Shown here: positions 1 to 8,586 of the stretch, piece after piece
How the letters are laid out: the number at the start of each line of letters is the position of its first letter
Numbering within the stretch: position 1 is the first letter of the stretch
NCBI RefSeq assembly: GCF_001509585.1
Contig: NZ_LNCI01000003.1
Coordinates: forward strand, 1-64,000
Source: Tropicimonas marinistellae
Lineage (GTDB): Bacteria > Pseudomonadota > Alphaproteobacteria > Rhodobacterales > Rhodobacteraceae
DNA: 64,000 bases
Reading direction: 5' to 3'
Notes under the pieces: generated by a model
The model's database searches: none
What the model was told of the DNA's origin: nothing
What the model saw: the letters and a program-made list of their open reading frames with translations, nothing else
Position numbers and translations under genes: made by a program

Positions 1-655
1 TGTTGTCGTCCTCGTGGGATCGCCATTTTCTCTGAATGTCGATGAAAACAAACAGAAGTTTTCTCACGTGATTTGGAGCTATTCCAGAACTTCCCTCATG
101 TGATGTTGGAACTTTCCGGAACCCGCCTTCGAACAGTCACTGGGTAACTGATGGGAGCGTGGTGAAAATGCACCTACGATTGTGCGCGCGACCGGAGGGC
201 GCGAGGAACCCACATCGTAGAGTACCCGGCACGTCCTCGTCGCCAACCACCGCGACACTCCCTCCATCCGGTATCGACCGGCGCCACCACCAAAGGAGAT
301 CGGGCGCGACACCGTAGCGGCGCGTCAGAGTGGATATGCGCTCGTCATCACGAGAGAGACCGTGGTCTTCTGGGGCTGGCGACGGGATGATCTTGGTTTA
401 GAGGCTGGGGAGACGGACGGCGCCAGAAGCGGCGGTTTTTCGCGTTTCGCGGCCAGTTTGTTGACCCAAATCATGGCGAGATAACAGATTTCTGTTAGGA
501 GATGATTATGGCTTGCGGGTATTGGAACAGCCGCAACCTACTGCACTGTCCCTCGTTCCACACTTGGCGCTCGACCGTATCAGGGGGCGCCATTTCTTTT
601 CGGAAATCGCCCCGCCGACTCCCGATTCCGACGAGTGACCGGACCCTGTGCCGTT
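1..655. other. Left-edge stretch without a recognisable gene
   Basis: No open reading frame here looks like a protein; the short ones have arbitrary composition. An imperfect hairpin spans 174-220, where CTACGAT (174-180) pairs with ATCGTAG (214-220) around a GC-rich interior. The segment lies downstream of the leftward ATPase gene and may hold its terminator or decayed sequence. I cannot assign a function. Confidence 0.4.
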
Positions 656-3370
656 TCAGCTCGTGTCGGACTGGCCGTTGCGTGCGAAGATCAGGCGCAA
701 TTGCTTTTCCGTCTCCAGCAGCGCGAAGACCAGCACGCCGATGGCAACGATCAGCAATCCGTCGAAGAGCGAGACCGGGGCGGTGCCGAAGACCGCCTGG
801 AGGGGCGGCAGGTAGGTGAGGGCGAATTGAGCCGCGATCACCGTAGAGAGGCAGATCCAGAGGATCGGAGTGCCCCGCGCCGCGGCCCAGGTTACCGAAG
901 CCCCGTGGATGTTGCGGATGAAGAATAGATAGGCGATTTCGAGCACTACTAACATGTTCATCGCGATGGTTCGCGCCAGTTCGAGGGAATGGCCGGCGTC
1001 CGTTGCGTAGAAGAAGACACCGAACACCGCGCAGAGGAACAGCGTGGAGGCGAAGACGATCTGCCAGACGAGCGCGCCGGTCAGGATTGGCTGGTCGCGC
1101 CGTCGGGGCGGACGGCGCATGGTTCCGGCCTCGGACGGCTCGAAGGCGAGCGACAGCCCGAGTGTTACCGCCGTGATCAGGTTCACCCAGAGGATCTGCA
1201 CTGCGGTGATCGGAAGCGAGAGCCCGGCGAAAAGCGCCAGGGTGATCGTCATCCCTTCCGCCGCATTGGTCGGCAGCGTCCAGCTGATCACCTTGGTGAT
1301 GTTGTCGTTGACGGTCCGCCCTTCCCGGATGGCGGAGGCGATTGAGGCGAAGTTGTCGTCGGCCAACACGAACTCCGCCGCGTCCTTGGCGGCCTCGCTG
1401 CCCTTCTGTCCCATGGCGATCCCGGCATCGGCACGTTTCAGCGCCGGTGCATCGTTCACGCCGTCGCCGGTCATCGCGACGATCAGGTCACGCGACTGCA
1501 GCGCGGTCACCAGGCGCAGCTTGTGCTCGGGAGAGGTGCGGGCGAAGATATCGGTCGTGATCGCGGCGTCGGCCAGCGCGGCATCGTCCATCGCGTTGAT
1601 ATCGTTGCCCGTAAGCGCCTGCTGTACGTTCTTCAGCCCGATCCGTTCGGAGATGGCCCGCGCTGTGGCAGCGTGGTCGCCGGTGATCATCTTCACGCGG
1701 ATGCCTGCCGCGTGGCATTCGGCCACGGCCTCAATGACCTCCACACGCGGCGGATCGATCAGACCAACCAGCCCGATCAGAGTGAGATGCCCGTGAAGAT
1801 CGGCGGTGTTCAGTACGAGATGTTCCGGCTCGACGGCGCGCGTCGCCACGGCGATCACCCGCTGACCGTCGGCCGCCAAATCCTCGACCACCGCATGCCA
1901 ATGCGCCGGATCCAGGTCTTCGGCTCCGCCGTCGGGCGCGCGCTGGTCGGCGCACATCGCCAGGATCGTTTCCGGCGCGCCCTTGACGTGGATATGTGCG
2001 TGGCCCTCGTGGTCGTGATGGAGCGTCGCCATGTAGCGATGGGCCGCGTCGAAGGCGATTGCATCGGTTCTTGTCCAGAGGCGGAAGGGCTCGGCGCCTT
2101 CCTTGGTGATCTTCCCGGCCAGCGCCAGCAGCGCCCCTTCCATCGGGTCCCCCTCGACACGCCAGCCATCCGGGGCTCCGTTCAGCATTGCATCGTTGCA
2201 AAGCCCGGCGGCACGGGCGAATTCCATCAGCACCGTGTGCTCGTCCGGGCGCGCGTCGGCTTCTCGCCACTTCACGGCCCCCTCGGGCGCGTAGCCGCGG
2301 CCATCGACCGAATAGAGATGCTCGGCGGCCGCGAGTGTGGTCGCCATCATTTCGTTGCGTGTGAGTGTGCCGGTCTTGTCCGAGCAGATTACCGACACCG
2401 AGCCGAGCGTCTCGATCGCGGGCAATCGGCGCACGATGGCGTTCCGTCGCGCCATTGCCTGCACGCCAACGGCGAGCGTGATCGTGAGAACGGCCGGCAG
2501 GCCCTCGGGAATTGCCGCGACGGAGAGACCAACGACCGCAAGGAACAGGTCAGCGAAGGCCAGGTGCCGGACAAAGTAACCGAAGAGCAGCAAGCTCGAC
2601 GCCACAAGCAGGATGAACACGGTCAGCCATTTCGCGAAGATGTCCATCTGGCGGACGAGCGGCGTGGTCAGGGTCTCGACCTCGGACAGCAATCCGCTGA
2701 TCCGGCCGATCTCGGTGCCCATGCCCGTCGCGACGACGACGCCGCGCCCGGCGCCGGTTGCGACCAGCGTACCGGAGAACATCATCGAACTGCGGTCCCC
2801 CAGGGCCGCCTCGGCCGCGACAGGGCCGGTGCCCTTGTCCACCGGGACGGATTCCCCGGTCAGGATCGCTTCCTGCACCCTCAGGCCGCGCGCCTCGATC
2901 AGGCGAAGGTCGGCGGGCACCCGGTCGCCCGCCGCGAGCAGAACGATGTCGCCCGGAACCAGCCCGTCCGCGTCGATGCTGACCCGCCGCCCGTCGCGCA
3001 GAACCGCGGAGCGCAGCGCGAGCATCTCGCGAATGGCGACCATCGCGTTCTCAGCCCGCCCCTCCTGCAGGTAGCCGATCGCCGCGTTGACCAGCACGAC
3101 CGCCAGGATCACGCTGGTATCCACCCAATGCTGCAACCCTGCGGTGACGACGGCAGCGCCGATCAGGACATAGATCAGGACGCTGTGGAACTGTACGAGG
3201 AACCGCCGGAAAGCACTTCGTTTCGGTGGCTCCGGGAGGCGGTTCGGGCCATAGGTCTCGAAACGGCGTGCCGCCTCGGCGGCGGTGAGGCCATCAGCCG
3301 TCGTCCGTAGGACTTCAAAAACATCGTCCATGGATATGGAGTGGAATTGCGAACTTGCCTGTTCCGGCAT
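656..3370 (-). CDS. P2-type cation-transporting ATPase
   Basis: A 904-residue inner-membrane ion pump of the SERCA/PMCA-like P2 group, which drives cation transport by ATP hydrolysis through an aspartyl-phosphate intermediate. Visible landmarks in order are an N-terminal cation-ATPase domain (about 15-60), paired helices, the actuator motif TGES at 171-174, the membrane motif PEGLP at about 288-292, the phosphorylation motif DKTGTLT with Asp331, and the hinge motif GDGVNDAP before the C-terminal helices. The length of about 900 residues is normal. There are no N-terminal heavy-metal domains and no CPC motif, so a Cu/Zn/Cd pump is unlikely. The ion (Ca2+, Na+ or Mg2+) cannot be decided from sequence. 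The ATG at 3370 follows an AGGTGA ribosome binding site. The gene stands alone. Confidence 0.93.
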   Translation of the reverse strand: MPEQASSQFHSISMDDVFEVLRTTADGLTAAEAARRFETYGPNRLPEPPKRSAFRRFLVQFHSVLIYVLIGAAVVTAGLQHWVDTSVILAVVLVNAAIGYLQEGRAENAMVAIREMLALRSAVLRDGRRVSIDADGLVPGDIVLLAAGDRVPADLRLIEARGLRVQEAILTGESVPVDKGTGPVAAEAALGDRSSMMFSGTLVATGAGRGVVVATGMGTEIGRISGLLSEVETLTTPLVRQMDIFAKWLTVFILLVASSLLLFGYFVRHLAFADLFLAVVGLSVAAIPEGLPAVLTITLAVGVQAMARRNAIVRRLPAIETLGSVSVICSDKTGTLTRNEMMATTLAAAEHLYSVDGRGYAPEGAVKWREADARPDEHTVLMEFARAAGLCNDAMLNGAPDGWRVEGDPMEGALLALAGKITKEGAEPFRLWTRTDAIAFDAAHRYMATLHHDHEGHAHIHVKGAPETILAMCADQRAPDGGAEDLDPAHWHAVVEDLAADGQRVIAVATRAVEPEHLVLNTADLHGHLTLIGLVGLIDPPRVEVIEAVAECHAAGIRVKMITGDHAATARAISERIGLKNVQQALTGNDINAMDDAALADAAITTDIFARTSPEHKLRLVTALQSRDLIVAMTGDGVNDAPALKRADAGIAMGQKGSEAAKDAAEFVLADDNFASIASAIREGRTVNDNITKVISWTLPTNAAEGMTITLALFAGLSLPITAVQILWVNLITAVTLGLSLAFEPSEAGTMRRPPRRRDQPILTGALVWQIVFASTLFLCAVFGVFFYATDAGHSLELARTIAMNMLVVLEIAYLFFIRNIHGASVTWAAARGTPILWICLSTVIAAQFALTYLPPLQAVFGTAPVSLFDGLLIVAIGVLVFALLETEKQLRLIFARNGQSDTS

Positions 3371-3632
3371 CGATCTTCACCTGGATCGCTTGGCGTCACC
3401 GGGAGCGTCTCAAGACACAGAAATATCTAGAGGCAAACGCCTTCGATTCGACGGCTATCTTAGGACATCTGCCGCGCATCCGCCTTGATGCGGCGCAGTA
3501 TCGTGGCCAAGCCGACGCAGATTTCCGCCATGCTGAGAACCGGCGTGGAGGAGTGACGCGGTGGTGGAATATTCGCGCCGGGGACCTGGTGCCTCGGTAG
3601 CGTCACGGGGCCGAAATGCGAAACGGAACGAG

Positions 3633-3659
3633 ACCGGGTTTGACAGGACGGAACCCGGT
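3633..3659. terminator. Hairpin in the 3371-3775 intergenic gap
   Basis: ACCGGGTT (3633-3640) pairs perfectly with AACCCGGT (3652-3659) across an 11-base loop. It lies about 115 bases past the stop of the leftward TIM-barrel gene, so it may end that transcript before the ATPase gene. There is no clear T-tract, so intrinsic termination is only possible. Nothing else in the 405-base gap is recognisable. Confidence 0.45.
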
Positions 3660-3775
3660 GTCCTTGGAACTCATACGCTGTTCTGGGCCAAGGTCTTGGA
3701 GCCATCGCAACACCCACATGCGACGGCTGCCGTCTGGGGGCATTCTGCGCGGTGCGATGCGAGCGTCTGGAGGTT

Positions 3776-4600
3776 TCAGTTGGCGCCGCTTGCCGGGATT
3801 GCGCGGAGGAGCCGGCGTGTCGCGTTGATCAGGCTCGATAGCCTGCTGTCAACGTTCGCCACGGGTGCGGACCGTGCCATTGGAACTTCAATCCCGAGTG
3901 GCAGGTCCTGCGGCAGAACGCGCAGGAGCCCCGGAAGATCGATCTGACCCGCACCCGGCGGAAGGCGCGCCTCGCGTGCGGTGTGAAGGAGGTCATCGGT
4001 CGAATAGCTGGATAGAACAGGGGCATCGCAGAGATGCGCCACGCGCAACCTGTCTGCGGGGATGTCATGCAATTGGTCCAATGTGCTTGCAGATCTGTCG
4101 AAATGCAGCGCATCCACCAGAATGGCAATGTCCGGACCCGCGCGGCGCACGACGCGATACGCCGAACCGAGATCCGGAACCGGTGTCCAGGGGAAAAATT
4201 CGAGGGATACCCCGAGCCCGCGTGCAGCCGCCCTTTCCGAGAGCGCGGCAAGTGTATCGGCCAGGCGTGAAAGGTCCGGATCGTAGGGCGCGCAAATGAC
4301 CTCCCGTGCGCCAAGTTCAGCGCCCGCGTCGAGGAACGCGGACAGCGACTCCACATCCGTTTCCGGTTGGATCTTGACGAATTCGATGTCGTTCACTGTC
4401 AACCCGGTGTGCTGCAGGGCGTCTTTGGTGGCACGCATCATCCGGGTATCCTGCATCAGCGGATAGCCGGGCGACGTTTCGGTCACCCGGATCAGGCGCA
4501 GTCCCACGGCATCGAAACCGGCCCGTGCGGCCGCGTCGATCAGTTCGGGCGGGGGCAGGTCGATGGCTGTCAGATGCGCGAGGGACAGGAACCGTGTCAC
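3776..4600 (-). CDS. Sugar phosphate isomerase/epimerase-like TIM-barrel protein
   Basis: A 274-residue protein of the xylose-isomerase-like TIM-barrel (AP endonuclease 2) superfamily, whose members are metal-dependent isomerases, epimerases or dehydratases. Candidate metal ligands sit on successive strands: Glu in LEFFPW, Asp in ILVDALHF, His in VAHLCD and Glu in GIEVPM. The start is the GTG at 4600; its GTGA overlaps the TGA of the upstream flavoprotein gene, so the two are translationally coupled. It forms a two-gene operon divergent from lysR, within a shikimate/quinate-type catabolic locus that already has a dehydroshikimate dehydratase. It is therefore more likely an isomerase or a second lyase acting on the flavoprotein's product. 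The substrate is unknown. Confidence 0.85.
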   Translation of the reverse strand: MTRFLSLAHLTAIDLPPPELIDAAARAGFDAVGLRLIRVTETSPGYPLMQDTRMMRATKDALQHTGLTVNDIEFVKIQPETDVESLSAFLDAGAELGAREVICAPYDPDLSRLADTLAALSERAAARGLGVSLEFFPWTPVPDLGSAYRVVRRAGPDIAILVDALHFDRSASTLDQLHDIPADRLRVAHLCDAPVLSSYSTDDLLHTAREARLPPGAGQIDLPGLLRVLPQDLPLGIEVPMARSAPVANVDSRLSSLINATRRLLRAIPASGAN

Positions 4601-6291
4601 GGGGCGGCACCGGCAGCATGGCGCCCGGAAATGAAGCCGAATGTCAGCGCAGGCCCAAGGTTGATTCCTCCGGCCGGGTAATGCCCCCCCATGACGCTCG
4701 CCATGTCGGTGCCGGCTGCGTAGAGACCGGGGATCGGCGCGCCGCTGTCGTCCAGGACGCGGGAGTGGCCGTCGGTCTGCAGTCCGGCAAAGGTGCCGAA
4801 ATTGCCGGGGATGACACGGACGGCATAGAATGGGGCGCGTTCGATTGGCGCGAGGCAGGGGTTCGGTTGAACCTCTGCATCGCCCTGCAGGCGCATATAG
4901 GGTGTCGTTCCGCGTCCGAAGGCGTGGTCCACACCTTGCGCCACGCCGGAATTGAACTCCGAGACGGTGTCCTGCAGCCCCTTGGCGTCGATCCCGCAAA
5001 CCTGCGCGAGTTCTGACAGGGTTTTTCCGGAACTCAGGTAACCTGTTTTCAGCCAGGGCCGGATCGGCATCGGTGCGGGACGGACAATGCCGATTCCATA
5101 GCGTCGGATGAACCGGTGGTCGCAGATGAGCCAGGATTCAGGCGTCTCGTCGCCGTCCGTCGCGTCGTACAGCGCCTTGACGTAGTCGTGATAGCCCAGC
5201 CCCTCGTTGCAGAACCTCCGGCCCGATTTCAGGACCCCGATCAGGCCGGGCTTGCCGCGGTCGATAATGTGCGGGAAGACGCCCGTCTTCCCGTTCGGCC
5301 AGGTGACTTCCGACACCGGGCACCACGCACCGGGCGAGTCCAGCGTCCTCCCCTGATGCCCGCCGACGCTTTCGCCGAGGCGCAGACCGTCGCCCGACGC
5401 TGCGGGAACGGCGAGCGTGCGATGCGTTTCGGGAAAGGGAAAGGAGGCGTTCTTCCGGGCCGGGTCGTTCGGAAAGCCTCCGCAGGCCAGAATGACACCG
5501 CGGCTTGTCCTGACCGTCAGGCCTCCATCGGGGCCGGAGATGGTCGCCCCTTCGACGCCGTTCTCGCCGGTTACAAGACCGGAGATCGCGTGACCTGTCC
5601 GGATCTCCACGCCTGCATCCTTGGCGGATCGTATGAGGCGCGCGACCAGGGCGCTGCCGTTGCGAAGCTGCATGGCGCGACCGTGACGTGCGAGGTCCCG
5701 GAGATGTCGCCCCATCCTTTTCGCCACGTAGGCGGCCGACCGCACCGATCTGGTGACCGACATGAAGGCCTTGAGATCCGGCCCCGCCTGAATGGTCAGA
5801 CCCATGAAACTGGTCTCCGGTAGCGGGAGGCGCATTCGCACGATATCTGGCCCGAGTTCCCTTCCGTCGAACGGCTTGGCGATGACCGATCGCCCGCCGG
5901 TCCCGGCGCCCGGCTGATGGCCGTAGGTGTCGGGAATGTGCAGACCGGGGTCGAATTGCAGCGCTGTCTCATTCTCGAAGAAATCCACCATTTCCGGTGT
6001 TGCCGCGAGGAAGGCATCCACAAGCTCGGCGTTGAAATTGTTACCCTGGACGGCTTCGAGGTAACGCCGAGGTTCGGAGATGTCCTCGACGACGCCATGT
6101 GCCTTGGCAATCGGGTTGCAGGGCGCCCAGATCCATCCGCCGGACCAAGCGGTCGTGCCCCCGAGCACGTCGTCCTTCTCAATCAAAAGCACCTTCAACC
6201 CGTGATGCGCTGCCGTCACCGCCGCAGCGAGCCCGGCCGCGCCGGAGCCCGCGACGAGGAGATCACAGTTTTCGAACCCTTCGCTTCTCAT
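4597..6291 (-). CDS. FAD-dependent dehydrogenase, 3-ketosteroid dehydrogenase/fumarate reductase flavoprotein family
   Basis: A 564-residue flavoprotein of the FAD_binding_2 family. The N-terminus carries the dinucleotide-binding motif (VAGSGAAGLAAA, about residues 12-23), then GGTTAWSGGWIW, typical of KstD-like enzymes. The C-terminus has the second FAD contact region (YAAGTDMASVMGGHYPAGG). Relatives insert or remove a C=C bond next to a carbonyl or carboxyl group. It has no signal peptide, so it is cytoplasmic. It is first in a two-gene operon divergent from a LysR regulator, with a conserved 42-bp element about 60 bases upstream. I infer a desaturase of a saturated cyclic carboxylic acid feeding the shikimate-type pathway. 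A TcuA-like tricarballylate dehydrogenase role is less likely because a shikimate dehydrogenase and a dehydroshikimate dehydratase are neighbours. Confidence 0.88.
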   Translation of the reverse strand: MRSEGFENCDLLVAGSGAAGLAAAVTAAHHGLKVLLIEKDDVLGGTTAWSGGWIWAPCNPIAKAHGVVEDISEPRRYLEAVQGNNFNAELVDAFLAATPEMVDFFENETALQFDPGLHIPDTYGHQPGAGTGGRSVIAKPFDGRELGPDIVRMRLPLPETSFMGLTIQAGPDLKAFMSVTRSVRSAAYVAKRMGRHLRDLARHGRAMQLRNGSALVARLIRSAKDAGVEIRTGHAISGLVTGENGVEGATISGPDGGLTVRTSRGVILACGGFPNDPARKNASFPFPETHRTLAVPAASGDGLRLGESVGGHQGRTLDSPGAWCPVSEVTWPNGKTGVFPHIIDRGKPGLIGVLKSGRRFCNEGLGYHDYVKALYDATDGDETPESWLICDHRFIRRYGIGIVRPAPMPIRPWLKTGYLSSGKTLSELAQVCGIDAKGLQDTVSEFNSGVAQGVDHAFGRGTTPYMRLQGDAEVQPNPCLAPIERAPFYAVRVIPGNFGTFAGLQTDGHSRVLDDSGAPIPGLYAAGTDMASVMGGHYPAGGINLGPALTFGFISGRHAAGAAP

Positions 6292-6350
6292 CGGTGCATG
6301 AGACCTCCCCTTGCAAGCGCGTTGTCGGAAGGATCGGCACCAAAAGGCGT

Positions 6351-6392
6351 AACGTCAAATGCTTGTTTTTGACTGTTCGTAACGTGATGTTA
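6351..6392 (-). promoter_or_regulatory. LysR-type operator element, copy A (flavoprotein promoter)
   Basis: Read on the + strand: AACGTCAAAT, 4 bases, GTTTTT, 9 bases, TAAC, then GTGATGTTA. The end, TAACGTGATGTTA (6380-6392), is a near-perfect palindrome of the T-N11-A form used by LysR-type regulators. The same 42-bp layout occurs inverted at 7337-7378. Toward the flavoprotein gene, the palindrome is distal and the ATTTGACGTT segment, which holds a TTGACG -35-like box, is proximal. Confidence 0.75.
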
Positions 6393-6412
6393 ATGTGGCG
6401 AAGGAGGATCCC

Positions 6413-7339
6413 ATGCCCGACATGACGCTCAGACAAATCGAGGTGATCCGTGCCGTCATGATGACCGGCACGATCAGCGGGGCCGCGAAGATGCTCAACG
6501 TCTCGGCGCCCGGTATCAGTCGCCTCGTCAAGCACACCGAGGAATCGCTTGGCATACGGCTCTTCGAACGCAAGGCCGGTCTCTTCACGCCGTCGGTCGA
6601 GGCAAGCCGGGTCTTTGACCAGGTGCGGGAGGTCTACAAGCGGGTCGAAAACCTCCAGGTCGCGGTGGGATCGCTGCAAAAAGGGGAGGACGTTCAACTC
6701 GCCTTTGCCACGGCGCCGTCCATTGCGCAGTTCATTGCGGCGCGCGTCCTGCGACAGGTCCGCAGCCGGTATGCAGACCTGTTCGTCGATATGAACGTGT
6801 TGAAGATCGAGGAGACCGCCGACTACCTTCTTCTGGAAAGGGGGGAGTTCGTCATCATGAGTTCCGCTGTCCAGAACGATGCGGTCGAGAACGAGAAGAT
6901 CGCCGAAGGGCGGCTGGTTGTTGTCCTGCCGGAGGGACATGCGCTTGCAAGCCAGGACAAGATATCGGTGGCGGACCTTGCCGGCGAAGCGTTGATCGGA
7001 GTCGATCCGGCGGACCCCTATGGTGCCTTGCTGGCGCAACCCTTCCTCCGCGCGGGCGTTCCGCTCAACCACTCCATGCGGGGGCGGTTTGCCCAAACGG
7101 TCGTGAGCCTTGTCCGCCATGGGCTCGGGGTCGCTTTGATCGACGAGTTCTCCGTGGCGGAAGTCTACATGCCGGGGCTTGAGCGTCGCCCGTTGGCGGA
7201 TGACGTCCACGTGGGAAGCTATGTCGCGCGGAAGAAGGGACGGGTTCTGTCGGGATTCGCCGAATACACCATCAGTCAGTTTCGGCGCGAACTCGGCAAG
7301 GCGGTCGAGGACGGGCCTTGGTACCGCGCAAGAAAATAA
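6413..7339 (+). CDS. LysR-family transcriptional regulator
   Basis: A 308-residue LysR-type regulator with an N-terminal winged helix (about 4-62; recognition helix region SGAAKMLNVSAPGISRLVK) and a C-terminal substrate-binding domain that should sense a pathway intermediate. The ATG at 6413 follows a textbook AAGGAGG (6401-6407). The earlier in-frame GTG at 6395 would place that ribosome site inside the coding region, so it is rejected. The gene sits between the divergent flavoprotein operon and the co-directional tct operon. Near-identical candidate operators flank it on both sides, one before each operon, so it very probably controls both and itself. Confidence 0.93.
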   Translation: MPDMTLRQIEVIRAVMMTGTISGAAKMLNVSAPGISRLVKHTEESLGIRLFERKAGLFTPSVEASRVFDQVREVYKRVENLQVAVGSLQKGEDVQLAFATAPSIAQFIAARVLRQVRSRYADLFVDMNVLKIEETADYLLLERGEFVIMSSAVQNDAVENEKIAEGRLVVVLPEGHALASQDKISVADLAGEALIGVDPADPYGALLAQPFLRAGVPLNHSMRGRFAQTVVSLVRHGLGVALIDEFSVAEVYMPGLERRPLADDVHVGSYVARKKGRVLSGFAEYTISQFRRELGKAVEDGPWYRARK

Positions 7340-7378
7340 CATTATGTTAATGAGAATGAAAAACGGGTATTTGACGTT
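7337..7378 (+). promoter_or_regulatory. LysR-type operator element, copy B (tct operon promoter)
   Basis: The inverted copy of the element at 6351-6392 with identical internal spacing. Its palindrome on the complementary strand, TAACATAATGTTA (7337-7349), is perfect around one central base. ATTTGACGTT (7369-7378) lies nearer the target gene and includes TTGACG as a possible -35 box. The element starts at the lysR stop codon and lies about 80 bases before tctC. Confidence 0.75.
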
Positions 7379-7458
7379 AAGTTGACCAAGGGGCACAAAG
7401 AGTGACACCGCTCGCCGAGGTACTCGGCATCCATATTCGCTCTGCAGGGGAGGACACC

Positions 7459-8460
7459 ATGAAGCGAATTCTCGTAGGCGCGCTTGGCGCGTTGGCACTG
7501 ACGGCCACCGCGGCCATTGCGGAATATCCCGAGAAAGAAATCCAAGGCATCATCCAGTGGGGGGCCGGCGGGTCCACCGACACGGTGATGCGGTCCGTCA
7601 CGCCGCATGCCGAAGAGGCGCTTGGCGGCACCGTGGTCATGCAGAACATGACTGGCGCCGTGGGCGCGATTGCGCTCAACCACGTGGCGGGCTCGGCCGC
7701 CGATGGCTACACGCTGCTCATGGGCGCGGAAAACCCGATGCTCTACAAGATCATGGGGCTGGGCGACAAAGACTACGGCGAGTTCATCCCGATCTCGATC
7801 CTCGCCCGCGGCACGCCGATCCTGGTTGCCAACCCGGATGCGCCCTTCAACGACTATGCCGAGATGATCGCCCATATCAAAGAGAACCCGGGCGAGGTGA
7901 AGTTCGGCTCGACCGGGCCGGGCGGCCTGCCGTCGGTGATCAACGCGATGATCGGTGCCGTGGAAGGCGAGTTGGACGTCACCAGCGTGCCCTATGACGG
8001 CGACGGTCCGGCCCTCACCGGCTTGCAGGGCGGTGCAATCGACGTGATGCCCGCGGTGCTTGGTGCCGCCATCGAGGGCATTCGTGCCGGCAACATGAAG
8101 CCGCTGGCCGTGATGGACGTTGCGGCGAACGAGCAACTGCCGGACGCGCCTTACGTGACCCAGTTCAACGAGGCCTACAGCACCTATCTGCCGTGGGGCC
8201 CGTTCTTCGGCGTCTTCGTTCCCAAGGGCACCCCGGACGACGTGGTTGCCAAGCTGGCCGACGCCTATGCGGCTGGCGCGCAGCACCCCGATTTCGTGCA
8301 GCTGATGAACGACCGCGGCTTCACCCTGATGGGCATCTCGGGCGAGGAAGCTGACGCCTTCCTTACGAAGTGGCAGCAGGGCACGGCGTGGCTGCTGCAG
8401 GATGCGGGCCTGACGAAGGCATCGCCGGAAGAATTCGGGATCGCGCGTCCCGGAGAGTAA
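7459..8460 (+). CDS. Tripartite tricarboxylate transporter substrate-binding protein (TctC family)
   Basis: A 333-residue periplasmic solute-binding protein of the Bug/TctC family, with a Sec signal peptide (MKRILVGALGAL..., cleavage likely near TAAIA-EYPEK). The segment GGSTDTVMR matches the family's carboxylate-binding loop, and the length is typical. The ATG at 7459 follows GGGGAGGA; an earlier in-frame start at 7402 would bury the signal peptide. It is the first gene of tctC-tctB-tctA-shikimate dehydrogenase-dehydroshikimate dehydratase. The enzymes downstream indicate that the ligand is shikimate, quinate, dehydroshikimate or a similar acid rather than citrate; this is inference. A strong stem-loop follows the gene. 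Confidence 0.93.
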   Translation: MKRILVGALGALALTATAAIAEYPEKEIQGIIQWGAGGSTDTVMRSVTPHAEEALGGTVVMQNMTGAVGAIALNHVAGSAADGYTLLMGAENPMLYKIMGLGDKDYGEFIPISILARGTPILVANPDAPFNDYAEMIAHIKENPGEVKFGSTGPGGLPSVINAMIGAVEGELDVTSVPYDGDGPALTGLQGGAIDVMPAVLGAAIEGIRAGNMKPLAVMDVAANEQLPDAPYVTQFNEAYSTYLPWGPFFGVFVPKGTPDDVVAKLADAYAAGAQHPDFVQLMNDRGFTLMGISGEEADAFLTKWQQGTAWLLQDAGLTKASPEEFGIARPGE

Positions 8461-8495
8461 TCTCCCTGGCAGGCCCTCGGGCGACTGCCGAAAGC

Positions 8496-8528
8496 GGGCG
8501 CCGCATTCCTGAGCGAAGTGCGGCGCCC
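8496..8528 (+). promoter_or_regulatory. Intercistronic stem-loop between tctC and tctB
   Basis: GGGCGCCGCA (8496-8505) pairs perfectly with TGCGGCGCCC (8519-8528) over a 13-base loop, 36 bases past the tctC stop. No T-tract follows and the operon continues. It probably stabilises the tctC mRNA end or partly terminates, giving more binding protein than membrane subunits. Confidence 0.65.
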
Positions 8529-8586
8529 ATTTCATTCAGACCCAGAGCACGGCGATTCCTGGGTAATCGGTTTCGGGGAGGAAACC

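Noticed and set aside
79-312. A 77-codon minus-strand frame in the left-edge gap
   Set aside because: No motif, no ribosome site and biased composition; not convincing as a gene.
1523-3310. A 595-codon open frame on the + strand opposite the P-type ATPase gene
   Set aside because: It is the antisense shadow of a well-supported ATPase gene. Its composition (His/Arg/Gln-rich) is typical of reverse-frame reading of GC-rich DNA.
4597-6291. Calling the flavoprotein a tricarballylate dehydrogenase (TcuA) because of the nearby TctC-type transporter
   Set aside because: Its GGTTAWSGGWIW segment is of the KstD type, and the operon context is shikimate-like rather than tricarballylate.
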